This document shows positions 12,593 through 24,382 of a DNA stretch of 64,000 nt, piece by piece. The DNA comes from Collybiopsis luxurians FD-317 M1 (taxonomy: Eukaryota; Basidiomycota; Agaricomycetes; Agaricales; Omphalotaceae): positions 62,001 through 126,000 of the forward strand of contig KN834848.1 of NCBI GenBank assembly GCA_000827265.1. The letters are read 5' to 3'. Under the pieces are notes generated by a model. That model worked only from the letters and a program-made list of their open reading frames with translations. It had not been told where the DNA came from and did not search any database. Position 1 is the stretch's first letter. Each line of letters starts with the position of its first letter. The position numbers were made by a program, and so were the translations under genes.

Positions 12593-15289
12593 TCACGTCT
12601 CCCTCTTCTTCTCATCATCATCCTCCAACTTCGTCCTTGCCATATCATTCTCCAACCCCTGATTACTCTGATTATCAACCGAAATATCATCCTCCTTCTT
12701 CAACTCTTCCTTCTGCCGTCGCTGCTCCTGCTGTTTTTTCCCTTGTGGATTTCAGTTTCAGCACTCGGGATTTTTCATTAAACGTGGACATGGGTGGAGT
12801 GGAGTGGATGGGTTAGAGGTGTAGGTGTGGATAGGTTGCGTTGAAAAATTGAAAACGAAGATATATATGTAACGTGAAAAACATGGAGAAGGAGTTGACC
12901 ACACGTAATCCGGCCGGGGGTTGGTGAGGTCGGTTGGAAGAGCGTAAAGTAGAATAGAAATATCACACAGTGAAAGGGAGGGGGGGGATGGATCCAGGAG
13001 AGGTGGAGCGGGGGGGAGGGGGTTTACATACCTGCGGCGGACGAATTCTTCGCCGACGTATGCGTTGAAGGATTCGGGCTCGCCGGACTCGAAGGTCCAG
13101 AGTCCGACTCGTGTTGATGGGTGATGGAAGCATCTTCCATTTTTTCCTAAAATCATCGTCATCGTCATCGTCATCGTCATCGATCTCTCGCTAAAAAAGA
13201 GAGACGTTTACCTTTTCACTCTCCTCCTTGTACGTAGCCACGTTATCACGAAGCTTTTGAGCTTCGGCGTGCCCATTGGAGAAGGCGTACCCGGTACCAG
13301 CGAGTACCGTCATCCGGTTTAGTGCACGAATTGAGAATGCAGCCTTGCGCCCTGTTTTACAACGGATTCATGCGGTCAGTCAGAATTGACGCAACCGGAG
13401 GAGAGAGGAAGGAGGGGGGTAGGAGTGGGAAAGAGGGTCAGGAGGGGGAAAGAGGGGAGGAGGGGAGGAGGAGGAGGGAGAGGTGGCAGAGGAAGGAAAA
13501 AGAGGGTAAGGAGGCGCAGGGGTGAAACAGAGAAAGGAGCGAAGGGAGACATGGAGAGGAAGGGTCCAAGCGTAGATGAAAAAACACGCACATAATCCTT
13601 TAGCATTAAACGCTTTCTTCACATGCGGCAACAAATCCGTAGGACCACCCGTTGGACTTTCAGGGTCAGGAACAAAGTGAGGCTCGGCGGAAGCTAGCCA
13701 CTGCGAGATGAAAGGGGAGGAGAGGGGGAACGGGGATTAGTGTACTGTTTACGACAACGCGGCGGAGGGAGGGCGGAACGGGGCGGGGAGAAGAGCGAGG
13801 GAGGGCAAGAGGGAGAGGGAGAGGGAATAGGGAGACCACAATACAAACGAACCTTATGCGTCAAACAATCCTCCGCCGTCGGCCTCTTATTCGGGTCAAT
13901 CGTTAAACACCATCTAACAAACTCCCTCGCAGTTTCAGATACGTTCGCCCAGTATTCATGAGGCTCGAATTTATAGTCCTACACCACAAGCAAGAGAATA
14001 CTCTCAGCCTACATCGTCCAAGTCACCCCAACAAAGACCAAAAACCAAAAAACTCACCCCTGCAATGATAGCCTCCATCTCCGCCTGCTGACTCTCCCTA
14101 TCGAACGGCGTATATCCAGCGAGGAGGAAGTAGGTGATTACACCCATCGCCCAAACATCGACAGGCTTCCCATGGCCAGCTATACAACGCGAACACACGA
14201 GAAACACGAGAAAGGAAAAACCAATCAGCAACCAATACTCCTCCACGAACCAGCAAACTAAACGCACTCTTCTTAAAAATCTCCGGCGCCATATACCCAG
14301 GCGTCCCACAAACCTCTGTCAACATATTAAGCTTCTCCCCTCCAATCCCACCCTCCATGACTCGCGAAAGACCGAAATCGGCAATCATGATGTCTGCATC
14401 TTCAGCGGGAGTTCTAGTGTTCAAAAAAATCAAGGATCAAGGAATTAGGTCGCGGCTCATTCCGAACAACAGAGCGCGCGCGCACGCGGCGCGCCGAGGG
14501 ACTCACCTGAAAAGCAGATTTTCAGGCTTGAGGTCGCGGTGTACGATCCCAGCCGAGTGGATGTACGAGACGGCGGTGAAAATTATGCGAACCAGATGAG
14601 CAGCATCTCTGGAAGAGGTGGATAAACGGTTAAACCATGATCATCGACAGCGGGAACCGAAGGGGAAGCGCGGAAATAAGCGAAGATATGAATTTGGTCA
14701 AGACGCGAAAACGACAATATGAATAGCGAAAAAGCGCGAAAGATAGTCAATCGATAATGAATGGAAGACTCACGCTTCATAATAGTTTCCTTTTGCACAG
14801 ATCCTATCAAATAATTCGCCTCCGGTACAAAGATCGAAGCACAAGTAGAGATTATGGGCGGTCTACGGCGATAGCGAGCAAGACGTCAATGACCGGATGA
14901 AGCCCCCCGTGCACTGAACACACCTCGAAGTAATCATGCAAAGTAACGACGTTTCTATTTCCACTCGATATTCGCTTGAGAACGGCAATTTCGTTGCGGA
15001 CCATATGCTCGCGACCCTCCATGAGCTTTTTGTTGATCACCTAGATGATGGCCCCCGTATGAGCTCCGACGGTGGCGGGTAAGTTCGTAGTGTAGACTCG
15101 CCTTGCAGGCATAGTATTTCCCTGTCTTGATGTGAATTGCCTCTTTAACAATAGCATACGTCCCAGAGCCAAGGGTTCTGCCTGTGCGGTACTTTGGTCG
15201 GAAAGAAAGACAGATACAGACGTTTAGAAGGAGCTCAGGAAAAGAGATCATGAGCTCACTTGACAAGGGACAGTGGTAGGGTTTGGCAT
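12593..15289 (-). CDS. Calcium/calmodulin-dependent protein kinase (CaMKI-like)
   Basis: A Ser/Thr kinase of the CAMK group acting in calcium signalling. The first exon is short (15289-15260, [10 protein letters not shown]). The catalytic domain then shows [10 protein letters not shown] (ATP loop), YYACKVINKK (lysine), [14 protein letters not shown], and an activation segment [14 protein letters not shown] with the threonine that upstream kinases phosphorylate in this group. Further downstream come [20 protein letters not shown] and the subdomain XI arginine in [10 protein letters not shown]. After the domain, [15 protein letters not shown] followed by SIRALNRM is a basic amphipathic helix like the calmodulin-binding segment of CaMKI. 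The tail is Ser/Pro-rich, then ends in a Q/E/K-rich coil and stop at 12593. The last exon (12741-12593) joins in phase through an aag acceptor. At least two introns in the second half are unusually long and pyrimidine-rich. Confidence 0.88.
13153..13182. repeat. ATCGTC microsatellite in a kinase intron
   Basis: About five ATCGTC hexamers lie inside an intron of the kinase gene, just upstream of the exon that begins with EKMEDAS. Read as protein the run would give alternating Met-Thr; the splice acceptor (ttttag) sits just after it, so it is intronic. Confidence 0.85.
13380..13565. repeat. Purine-rich tract (CT-rich on the coding strand) in a kinase intron
   Basis: Almost pure G/A on the plus strand, hence C/T on the kinase strand. 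It fills most of a roughly 240-bp intron that splits the predicted calmodulin-binding helix. A similar tract of about 100 bp lies in the next intron at 13715-13835. Open frames across it on both strands are artefacts of the composition. Confidence 0.85.
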
Positions 15290-16104
15290 GTTGTTGGTGT
15301 CTGTCTGTCTGTCTAGTACTTTTTCGCTCGCCAAGGGCGTCACGTCTTTTTTTCACTAGTCGGGACGGGTTTGCAAGATAGATGTCAAAAGGACGTGAAA
15401 AGGATGATCCCTTGATAAAGAGCGTCCCGTAAGGGGAGGCAGGGGAAATTTTTGCGCAGTGTGAAAAGCAGTGTCGTCGGACGTCAACCAGAGCCGAGGG
15501 AAATTCCGTTGTTAAGAATGGCGATGATGATAAGAAGTAGAGTTCATGATATTTATTGAATGATAGAAGAAGAGATTTGGACACATGAATGAGTCGAGCA
15601 CAGGTTCAGCGCAATAGAATGTTGGAGTTTGATATCAGTCCACAAGTCGAATTTCGAAAGGCCAGATTGAGAGAGTCAGAAATGCAGTGATACGCAGCAG
15701 ATTTTCCAGTGTCGATTACACAAAAGATGTGCAAGATTTTCATGTTCAAATAGGATACCGATGAATGGGTCAACCCGTCAGAAAATAACCAGAACGAAAT
15801 CTTGGTGCTAGAAACTCACGATTATGGACCGATACCCTAGCTGACCAATCTAGAAGCAGCCGAGCTGGCCTGAATCGATGGCAAGTTGCAAGGCGTCGCT
15901 CTCAGAGTCGACGACGACAACGACGGTAGTGGGTGATGGTGGTGGTTGAAGAGCAAGTTAAGAAACGCCTTTGCAGCTGGTGAAACAGATCTGATACGCG
16001 ATTACAGTCACGGTCTCGGCCAACTCGGAAACCATATTTGGAAGGTCCCCGGTCTCCGAATAGGCGCCTGTTGATGGAACGCGTCGCGTCAAGCTGACAA
16101 GGTG
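15290..16104. other. Intergenic, kinase promoter side
   Basis: No gene seen. A 35-bp segment at about 16056-16092, ending GATGGAACGCGTCGCG, recurs at about 19896-19931, so a short dispersed repeat flanks the first glyoxal oxidase gene on both sides. Confidence 0.5.
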
Positions 16105-16215
16105 ATTCGGGTACATAGACGTAGTACAGTTACATATCATTCACAATTCTTACACGGTTAAGATGCAGCTAGAGGGACACCCTGATCTTGGACAGGTGGA
16201 GCCAGCCCATTACCA
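16105..16215 (-). pseudogene. Relic of a fourth glyoxal oxidase 3' end
   Basis: The minus strand encodes [18 protein letters not shown] and a stop, matching the last 18 residues of the three complete genes. The 3' flank (the TACAGTTACATwTCATTCACA stretch) also matches. Homology stops abruptly upstream at about 16215, so this is a truncated duplicate, not an exon of a live gene. Confidence 0.7.
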
Positions 16216-16957
16216 CCTTTTTCGCCCTCGTTGGTAGGACAACTAAGGCCATGTCGACCCTCATTATCTCTCTATCTGGGCAAGAATTTCGGGATGACAT
16301 GCCATGACCACGCAGTTTCTCCGAGTTTAGTGCACTCTGTAAAAACCTGAGAGATTTTAAGTGGAAATTTGGATAGGAAAGTGCTGAAGAAAATTGCAGC
16401 GAGATGAGAACGGAAGGGTTAATATCACATTGCAGCTTCACTGTCAATCAAGTGACTTTTTGCATCAATATCAAGTATCCTCTGGAGAGAGACCTTTCCT
16501 GACGACACAGTTCTTGAACAGATCCTGCTTGCTCGTCAACATACTCTATATTGGATTCTCGAGCCGCGTTCCATTTAAGTATCTACCCCCACCAAAATGT
16601 CCTTCATTTACTTTTTCTCGGTTTTCCACGGGACTTCTTGCAGTTGCAGTAAGGAGATCAAGAATGTTAGATATGGAAGCTTCTGGATTATACAGCCGCA
16701 ATACTTGTCCTTAAACATCTTCATTTAGATATTAGCACAGAACTTGGAAACCTTACGGAATCTGTAGGGCCGGAAGTGTACAACAACCTTTGACACCAGA
16801 ATCAAAGCCGTAGAAGTTGCATAGAGATGTAATAAATTTCTCCTCACTCTCTTTCTTATCTGTCTCTTTTTTGAACTTGAAATAATTAGAATTGACCGTT
16901 CATTCATAGGACGTAGTACATAGACCACAGTTACATTTCATTCACAGTTTTAAACAG

Positions 16958-19266
16958 TCAAGATGATGCAAGAGGAACACCTTGATCCTGAACAGGCGGA
17001 GCTAGCCCATTCCCAACCATCACCCTAGTTCCCGGACTTGTAACATCGTCCACTGTAACGAATATGTATGCTAATCATAAGTACATCCCGACGTGAGTAT
17101 ATCCCTCAAAACAAGTAAAAATCAAATCAATTTCACGCACCTGGTCCAGGAGGATAAACGCGATTATTCGGAGGGGTCGTTAACGTCAGTGACTTTTTAT
17201 CTCCAGACAGCTCCGCCTCCATAAACACAAGTCTCGAGCTGGAATGGAATGCATGGGTGGAAAATCCTAGATCCATAAGCGCCACTAGAGTAAGAAGTAG
17301 ATAAGTGTATGAAGCCCGCTTAAGTGACCAGATTCAATCATACCTTTAATGTTCGAAGAATTCGCATTCTGAGCTAAATCTTCCGGAATGTCAATCCCCA
17401 CCGTAACCTTCTCATTAAATGCCACCTTCTCCGGGGCACTGTGAATCGTTGGACGAGAACGAGACATGAAAGGCGGATTAAGGTATTCTACTCGGAATTC
17501 ACTAGATCGTGTCCACAATAATACTATTGTCAGCGTTCTTCCAAAAACCATTAACGACAACTTGACCCTTACGTGTTGTATGTAGCATTCTCTACTACAC
17601 CGATATTTGGATTAGATCCTGCGATGAATATATTCCTGTGTACAGAGGGATGAGGTCACATAGAGGTATAGAACTTAAGGAGGAACCTACCCATTCGGTG
17701 TAAGCGTAGCTGTAGAATGATACAGCCTTGCAATATCCGTCGTAGGAAGCCCTTCCCTATCGAACCGCTGTCCAATCTGTGCATTGGGGTCGTACAAAAC
17801 TGGCGTAAACCTACACACCCACACCCACACCATCGTCCCGAGTGAAAATGAGAAAATGACTGCGAACATCAACAAAAAAAACTACACTCACACAGGATGA
17901 TCCGCATTTGAATTCCCAATTGTATCAGCTACACTCGAATACGCCGCATATCCTGTTCCTGCCCCATTCGTAATCAACACCTTCCCATCTGGCATCAATA
18001 TCATCTCGGGCATCATCCTACCCTCCGGCATCCTCTCCAACACCCACCCCTTCTTCACCCCCTCCTCCGTCAAAGTGATCCTCGAACACTGATCCGAAGC
18101 CGGGTCCTGCGAGGTTAAATTGAACGAAGGGATCGCGTCGCTGGTATTGGAACCCCCGCAGACGAGGACTTCGGGTATGTAGAGCGGTGGGGAGAGTGGG
18201 AGGAGGGTGGCGGTTCCGTCCTTGGGGTTGGTTACGTGGACGCTGTTGGGGATGGGGGGGAGGGGTGTTTCGGTTTGGGATTCGACGTCGTAGATGACAG
18301 ATTGGTTGTTGGCGACGATGAAGACTTTGCCGTCTGGGAGGGCGAAGCCGCTGACGTGGTGGTATTAAAAAAAAGAGGGTTTTGTTAGACAAATCACGAA
18401 GAGTTTTCTGAGTGTACTCACCGAGGGAACAAATTCGACGGCAGCGTTCTTTCAAGGAACGGTGAGAACCTTGTTTGGCCGTTATCTTTCGGAGGGAAAA
18501 ACTCGAACGTGTTTTCCGGAGCCAAATTATTATAAAACGGTGTGGCTGTATTTGTCCCTCCGATAATCATCTATTCATATCGTTTCTCGTCAGTTTTATC
18601 TTTTCCTGCTTTATGAGAAAACAAAAGCCACCTACCAAAGATCCATCGAAGATACGTAACGAAGAGGGGTACCACCTATTCGCAGCGAGATGTAACGTCG
18701 CAGGGTCTTCGAAGAGCGTACAAGTAAGACCGGTCGGATCCGCGCACGGTTCGAATATTCTGATACCCATTCGTCCGTCTTCGTCAGGTGGGACTGTTTC
18801 ACCAGGTGCAAGTTCCGGTGCTTGTCCACCGAGGCTGACCTAGAGTACCATCAAGATGTGATTTCAGATTTCAGATAAACGTAAGTAGCACTGGTATTAT
18901 TTTTTTCTACTTCCGTACTGCGAACGGAATAGTACATACCATCGTCCCGTTACTCAATAACGCCCCAGAAGCACAGAACGTATCCGTAATCGCATTCACA
19001 GCGAATCCAGTATTGGTTTCAAGGTTCCAGAGCTCAGCCCATGCTGGGTGTCCGTTGATTTGGAGAGGATCCCCTGCGGCTCTGTCGAAAAGGAGAATGA
19101 GGGTTGGAGAAACGACGATGGTTTCTAGGGCTGTGATGCCTGTGGTGCCATTCTGGACAAAAGACCATTCGCCATTGGGCGGCGAAGATGCGGCGAGGGT
19201 GCCCAGTACAGAGAGGGAGCCTCCTGCTAGAAGCAACGGCGAGAGGGGAAGGATCGGAAGTCTCAT
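16958..19266 (-). CDS. Glyoxal oxidase (copper radical oxidase, AA5_1), copy 1
   Basis: A secreted enzyme that oxidises small aldehydes to acids and passes electrons to O2, making hydrogen peroxide for extracellular peroxidases. The start at 19266 gives a signal peptide (residues 1-25 or so). Exons spell a protein colinear with basidiomycete glyoxal oxidase. Candidate radical-site residues are Cys98 ([13 protein letters not shown]) and Tyr167 ([13 protein letters not shown]), which in this family form a thioether bond. Copper ligands are visible as the Tyr-His pair in [11 protein letters not shown] and the His in [12 protein letters not shown]. Kelch-like blade repeats lie between. The last exon, after a cag-gtgcg junction near 17150, ends VPLASS and stop at 16958. 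It is the most diverged of the three copies and has unrelated upstream DNA. Confidence 0.92.
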
Positions 19267-20760
19267 CTTTTTCTGAGAACTGGTTAGTGTTGTAGGCAAA
19301 TTGGTCGAGGTTCATTTGGGGTTTTAACCAGAGCCTTTAACTGAGGGACATTGTATTGGGTCGACAGTCCGACTCATCATGGAGAGCTATCATTTTAGAC
19401 CTAGGACGGCCGGACATGACGTTTTTTGTCATTAGTATATTAACACTGTGAAAAATTGAGCACGGACCTACTAGACCTTTGTGAGCTTGTTTTAGGCTGA
19501 CAGCTCTTCGCATCTTTCTGATGCAGACCTGCTACTCGTAGAGAAAATTCATGAATTGATTTGGACAAGCATTGAGTGACCATAGTGGTGCCGCGGTCAG
19601 GCTCGAACACAGGAATATTCCACTGGCAGCACTCCAACCCAATCAAGGCACTCATTTACGGCTACTGATCGTGTGATACATACCAGGTCGCGTTTCGGGC
19701 ATTAGCCAGACTTTGAGGTTGGGAAAGCCACCGGCAAGAGGTGCCGAGCAAAAGTCTGGCGTCTGTGAAATGAATTAAATGAGGAAAGTAGCCCTACCTG
19801 AGGGTATAACTGCTGGTACAGTTAGCACCTAGCTCGACGGATGATCAGGTTCGGGGTCAAAACCGATACTGACCAATCCGCCTACGCCACCTGGTCTCTG
19901 AATAGGCTTCTACTGATGGAACGCGTCGCGGCTTGATCAACAGTACTTCGTGATTTGTTGAGCACGAGAAGCGCCTGCTCATTTTAGAACGGACAGAGAC
20001 GTTGCCACCCCAGACACATGCGTGAGTGTATTACAGGACAGGGTTCTCGGTCAAAAATCTTCACTTGACCGCAATCTCTGTTATAGTCACTTACAACCGG
20101 TGCCTATTTTCATCAAAGTTCATGTTTTCGGGAGATCTGACAGGGGAATTACTGAGGTAGATGTAGTCATGTGTAGTAGCAAGATGAACATGATGCCGAA
20201 AATCCATGTATAACTGTGAAGATTTGCATCCCGTAAGCAACATGTCGTTGTAGATGTAGGAATAGAAGAAATCTTCCTCCTCATTGTCCCTGCTAAATAC
20301 AACATATAGAATTTCAAACTAATCGCCGGCACCCTCTCCATCTCCTACAGTAACCTGCAAACCCACTGTCGTGTCGTGTAAATTCCAATGCTTTTGATCG
20401 GGAAGGACGTTAATTTCATCCTCATCAAAATTCATCTGCTGCACAGTGGGTCGATGGATCGGAACGAAACGTTTGGTGTATATATCTCGCTTTCTAGGTA
20501 AGTAAGCTTCGGAATGTTGGTTCTAGTGCTGACATGGACCATCAATTCAGGAAGTAGTATTCTACTTACCGACCCGCAAATTACAACCCCCCTGTAAGCA
20601 TCTTTCTCGTGCCTTTGACATTATTTCACACAAACTTCATATATAGCTCAATCGCACTCGAGCCAATTTTCGGGGGAGGTCGGATATCTATATCACGGAC
20701 GGCTAAATGGCATGATCAGTCGTCTCAGCCATTACTCGGCCAACGGTCTTACATACGTTA
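19267..20760. other. Intergenic, no supported gene
   Basis: Contains the promoter of glyoxal oxidase copy 1 at its left end. The rest has only short open frames. Two segments, about 19575-19665 and 19835-19900, contain GGTTCGGGGTC- or GTTCGAGCC-like boxes that resemble RNA polymerase III B boxes, but no tRNA fold could be drawn. Confidence 0.45.
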
Positions 20761-20895
20761 TAAGTACTATTTCACCGTAGCTGTCTTGTTGTATTTACCT
20801 AGAGATCATTACGCAGATATCGAGCTATTATCGGGGACTACAGTGTAAGAACGACATAGTTTACATTATATTTAGAATTCGATGAGTGTCGTGTG
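20761..20895. repeat. Direct repeat, left copy (about 130 bp)
   Basis: Starts AGTACTATTTCA and runs through GTATTTACC, CATTACGCAGATAT, GGGACTACAGTG to TTTAGAATT. The same ordered string recurs in the same orientation at 21799-21940. The pair brackets the inverted relic of the secreted gene. Confidence 0.75.
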
Positions 20896-20949
20896 CGACA
20901 ATGTTCAGTTAGGAACAAAGTGACCATATTACCAGAACCATTTGGCGAG

Positions 20950-21798
20950 GTAGTCATCAGCACGCCGCGCGTCCATTAGATTAGATGACAGAAATTAGCT
21001 CGGAAGAAATGCGCAACCAGATGGGGACAATATTCGTACTCAGAAATCATGTCGTTTCCCTTCATGACCTGGTCAAGAGGGGCGTTCCATTTGGCGGCAT
21101 CACCATGCTTCTCGTAGTCTAGGAACGCGATCCATTCGGTTCCCGCTTGATAGTCTTTCACTTGAAGACGAGTTAAAGAGCATATTTAGTCGAGTAGCAC
21201 GACATCCTCAATTTCGGAAACCGACTTTGCACCATTCCACTGATACTCTGTCAATCAGACGGCGACCTTGGGCTTGAATTCTTAAATATACCTGAATTCC
21301 AACTTACCGAGGATATATGCTGTCGGTTTCAGCTTTCGGTTTGCAAATTGACCGGCGGCCAAAAGACTGTTGGTTAAATAGAATCCATCATCGACACCAG
21401 CCGAAATGTGAACGATGTAGGTATTCAAATATATAAGTAATCTGTCGATTCTACTAGTACTCCCGAACTGCGGTAAGGCTGTGCAAATCACCGTCGCTGA
21501 CACCGCTGAGATTTACGCTTTTGTTTTCCGTGCCGCAGAACAAGACAACGCTGCTTTTGCCAGGAGGGTGTATAACTCCAGCTCTCCTTTGCTTCTGTGC
21601 AGTCCTGGAAGTTTTCGAAGTTGTGGTAGTTTTCGAAGTTGCGCCACCAGCAATCGTCTACGGCGCAGGACACTGCGTAATTTGTAGGTGAGTATATGCG
21701 GGTTATTTATATGGGTAGACGTACAGTTTTGCCACTGGTAGTGCTACCCTGTGCTACCCTTCTTCTGAATGGTGGGTCTAGACGAGCCCGCCTTGGGA
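20950..21798 (-). pseudogene. Broken inverted copy of the secreted repeat protein gene
   Basis: On the minus strand the blocks of the gene at 135-1568 recur in order: the end of the linker (GSTTSGKT-like), the exon with CPAL-type residues, AGVDDGFYLTNSLLAAGQFA, the EYQWNG exon, and KDYQAGTEWIAFLDYEKHGDAA. Intron positions match. The signal peptide, nearly all linker repeats and the last exon beyond MNA..DDYLAKWFW are missing. An internal deletion of about 24 bp near 21510 removes the part equivalent to DAAKLKGT. It is therefore a 5'- and 3'-truncated pseudogene. Confidence 0.8.
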
Positions 21799-21940
21799 GT
21801 AGTATTTCAACATAGCTATCTTATTGTATTTACCTTGAAAATGTAGAGGTCATTACGCAGATATTGAGCTACTATCAGGGACTACAGTGCAAGGATAACA
21901 TAGTTTACTTTACATTTAGAATTTGATAAATGTCGCTTGA
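21799..21940. repeat. Direct repeat, right copy (about 140 bp)
   Basis: Partner of the repeat at 20761-20895, same orientation, with about 10 extra bases inside (GAAAATGTAGAGG region). It abuts the right end of the relic. Confidence 0.75.
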
Positions 21941-22141
21941 CAAAGTCCTGCCGTTGAAGTACAGGTGCTACCATGCAGAGGTGTCCAGTGTCCATCTCAC
22001 CAAGCACTGTGGATGTGCGGTAATGTAATGCTCGGTTAGGAGCACAGGCCCTTCCCGTGTTTAATATAGTGATTGGGGTACATCCTACTACACAGCGTAC
22101 ATAGACTACAGTTACATTTCATTCACACAAGTTTTACACAG

Positions 22142-24382
22142 TCAAGATGCAAGAGGAACACCCTGATCCTTGACAGGCGGAGCTAGCCCATCCCCAACCA
22201 TCACCCTAGTTCCCGGACTCGTAACGTCGTCTATAGTCACGAATATGTATGCTTATCATAAGTACATCCCGATGTAAGCATGTCTCTTAAACCAGGTAAA
22301 AATATATATCTACATACCTGGTCCGGGAGGATAAACGCGATTATTTGGAGGTGTCGTTATGGTCAGCAACCTTTGATCTCTAGACAGCTCCGAATCCATA
22401 AACACAAGTCTTGAACTGGAATGGAATGCATGCGAGGAGAAGCCTAGATCCATAAGCGCCACTAGAGTAAAGCGTATGTAAGTGGAAGCCCGCTTAACGA
22501 CCACATCAAAACATACCTTTAATATTCGAGGCATCCGCATTCCGAGCTAGATCTTCTGGAATATCAATTCCCACTGTAACCTTCTCATTAAACGCCACCT
22601 TCTCAGGAACGCTATGAATAGTCGGACGGGAACGAAACATAAAAGGCGGGTTGAGGAATTGCACTCGGAATTCACTAGGTCCCCAATAATAACGGTAAGT
22701 AAGCCGCATTCTTTGAAAGCCATCAAATACAGCCCGACCCTTACGTATTGAATGTAGCATTCGTTACTACCCCGTCATTTGGATTGGATCCTGCGAGGAA
22801 TACGTTCCTGCGTAGATGAGAGTTAAGAGGAGTTAGGTTACACAAAGGTGTGAGAAGGAACCTACCCATTCGGTGTAAGCGTAATACCGGAATGATATAG
22901 CCTCGCAATATCAGTAGTCGGCAGCCCCTCCCTATCGAACCGCTGTCCAATCGAGGCATCGGGATCGTACAACACTGGTGTAAACCTATTAACACCCAAT
23001 GAGAAACAGACAGCAACAAAAGACTGAACACTCACACAGGATGATCCGCATTCGATCTCCCAACTGGATCTGCCACACTACCAAGCGCAGCATACCCCGT
23101 CCTCGCCCCATTCGTAATCAACACCTTCCCATCTGGCATCAATATCATCTCAGGCATCATCCTTCCCTCCGGCATCCTCTCCACCACCCACCCCCTCTTC
23201 ACCCCCTCCTCCGTCAACATAATCCTCGAACACTGATCCGAAGCTGGGTCCTGCGAGGATAAATTCACTGAGGGGATTGCATCGTTGGAATCGGACCCCC
23301 CGCAGACGAGGACTTCCGGTATATAGAGCGGTGGCGAGAGCGGGAGGAGGGTGGCGGTTCCGTCCATGGGGTTGGTAACACGGACGTTGTTGGGGATGGG
23401 GGGAAGGGGTGTTTCGATACGGGATTCGATGTCGTAGATGACAGATTGGTTGTTGGCGACGATAAAGACTTTTCCATCTGGGAGGGCGAAACCACTGTCG
23501 TGGTAAAAACGAAGAGTTTTGTTAGACAGGTCATTAGGGAGAACTTATTTTTTTTTTCTGTGTGTACTTACCGAGGGAACAAATTCGTCGGAACTGTTCT
23601 TTCGAGGAACGGTGAGAACCTCGTTTGGCCGTTATCTTTCGGAGGGAAAAATTCGAACGAGTTTTCCGGAGATAAATTATTGTAAAAAGGTGTGGCTACA
23701 TTTGTTCCTCCGATAATCATCTATTCATTTCGTTTATCGTCAGCGTCAGTTTCGTTCTATCTCAAGCAGATTGGACAGGAGATGAGAATGAAAAAACCAC
23801 CCACCAGAGATCCATCGAAAATACGCAACGAAGATGGGTACCACCTATCTACGGCAAGATGTAATGTCGCCGGGTCTTCGAAGAGCGTACAAGTAAGCCC
23901 GGAAGGATCCGCGCAGGGTTCGAATATTCTGAGAGCCATTCGCCCGTCTCCGTCGGGTGGGACTGTGACATCAGGTGGAAGTTCCGGTGCTTGTCCACCG
24001 AGGCTAACCTAGAGTACCAACATAACGCAATGTCAGATAAACGTTTTTCATTCATGGAAGAGATACATACCATTGTACCGTTACTAAGTAATGCCCCAGA
24101 GGCACAGAACGTATCTGTAACAACATTCACAGCGAATCCAGTATTTGTTTCAAGGTTCCAGAGCTCAGCCCACGCTTGGTGTCCATCAATCTGGAGAGGA
24201 TCGCCGAGGACTCTGTCGAACATGAGGATGAGGGTTGGAGAGACGACGATGACTTCCAGGGCGGTGATGCCTGTTGTACCATTTTGGACAAAAGACCATT
24301 CTCCTTTCGGGGAAGGAGAGGGGGCGGTGCCCAGTACCGAGCCTCCCGCTAGAAGCAGCGGTAAAAGTGCCATGAGTCTCAT
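22142..24382 (-). CDS. Glyoxal oxidase (copper radical oxidase), copy 2
   Basis: Same enzyme family and role as copy 1. The signal peptide is [18 protein letters not shown], starting at 24382. The Cys in [13 protein letters not shown], the Tyr in [13 protein letters not shown], the Tyr-His pair in [11 protein letters not shown] and the His in [12 protein letters not shown] are all present, so the active site looks complete. The gene ends VPLAS with a stop at 22142, one residue shorter than copy 1. Introns fall at the same places as in copies 1 and 3. It is far closer to copy 3 than to copy 1; differences from copy 3 are concentrated just after the signal peptide, where copy 2 has a shorter Pro/Ser linker. 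It is in the left unit of the tandem duplication. Confidence 0.92.

Noticed and set aside
13376..13634. Long overlapping frames on both strands
   Set aside because: Low-complexity product of the purine-rich intron; no signal of a real protein.
19575..19900. B-box-like words (GTTCGAGCC, GGTTCGGGGTC)
   Set aside because: No cloverleaf could be drawn; chance or very old SINE remains.
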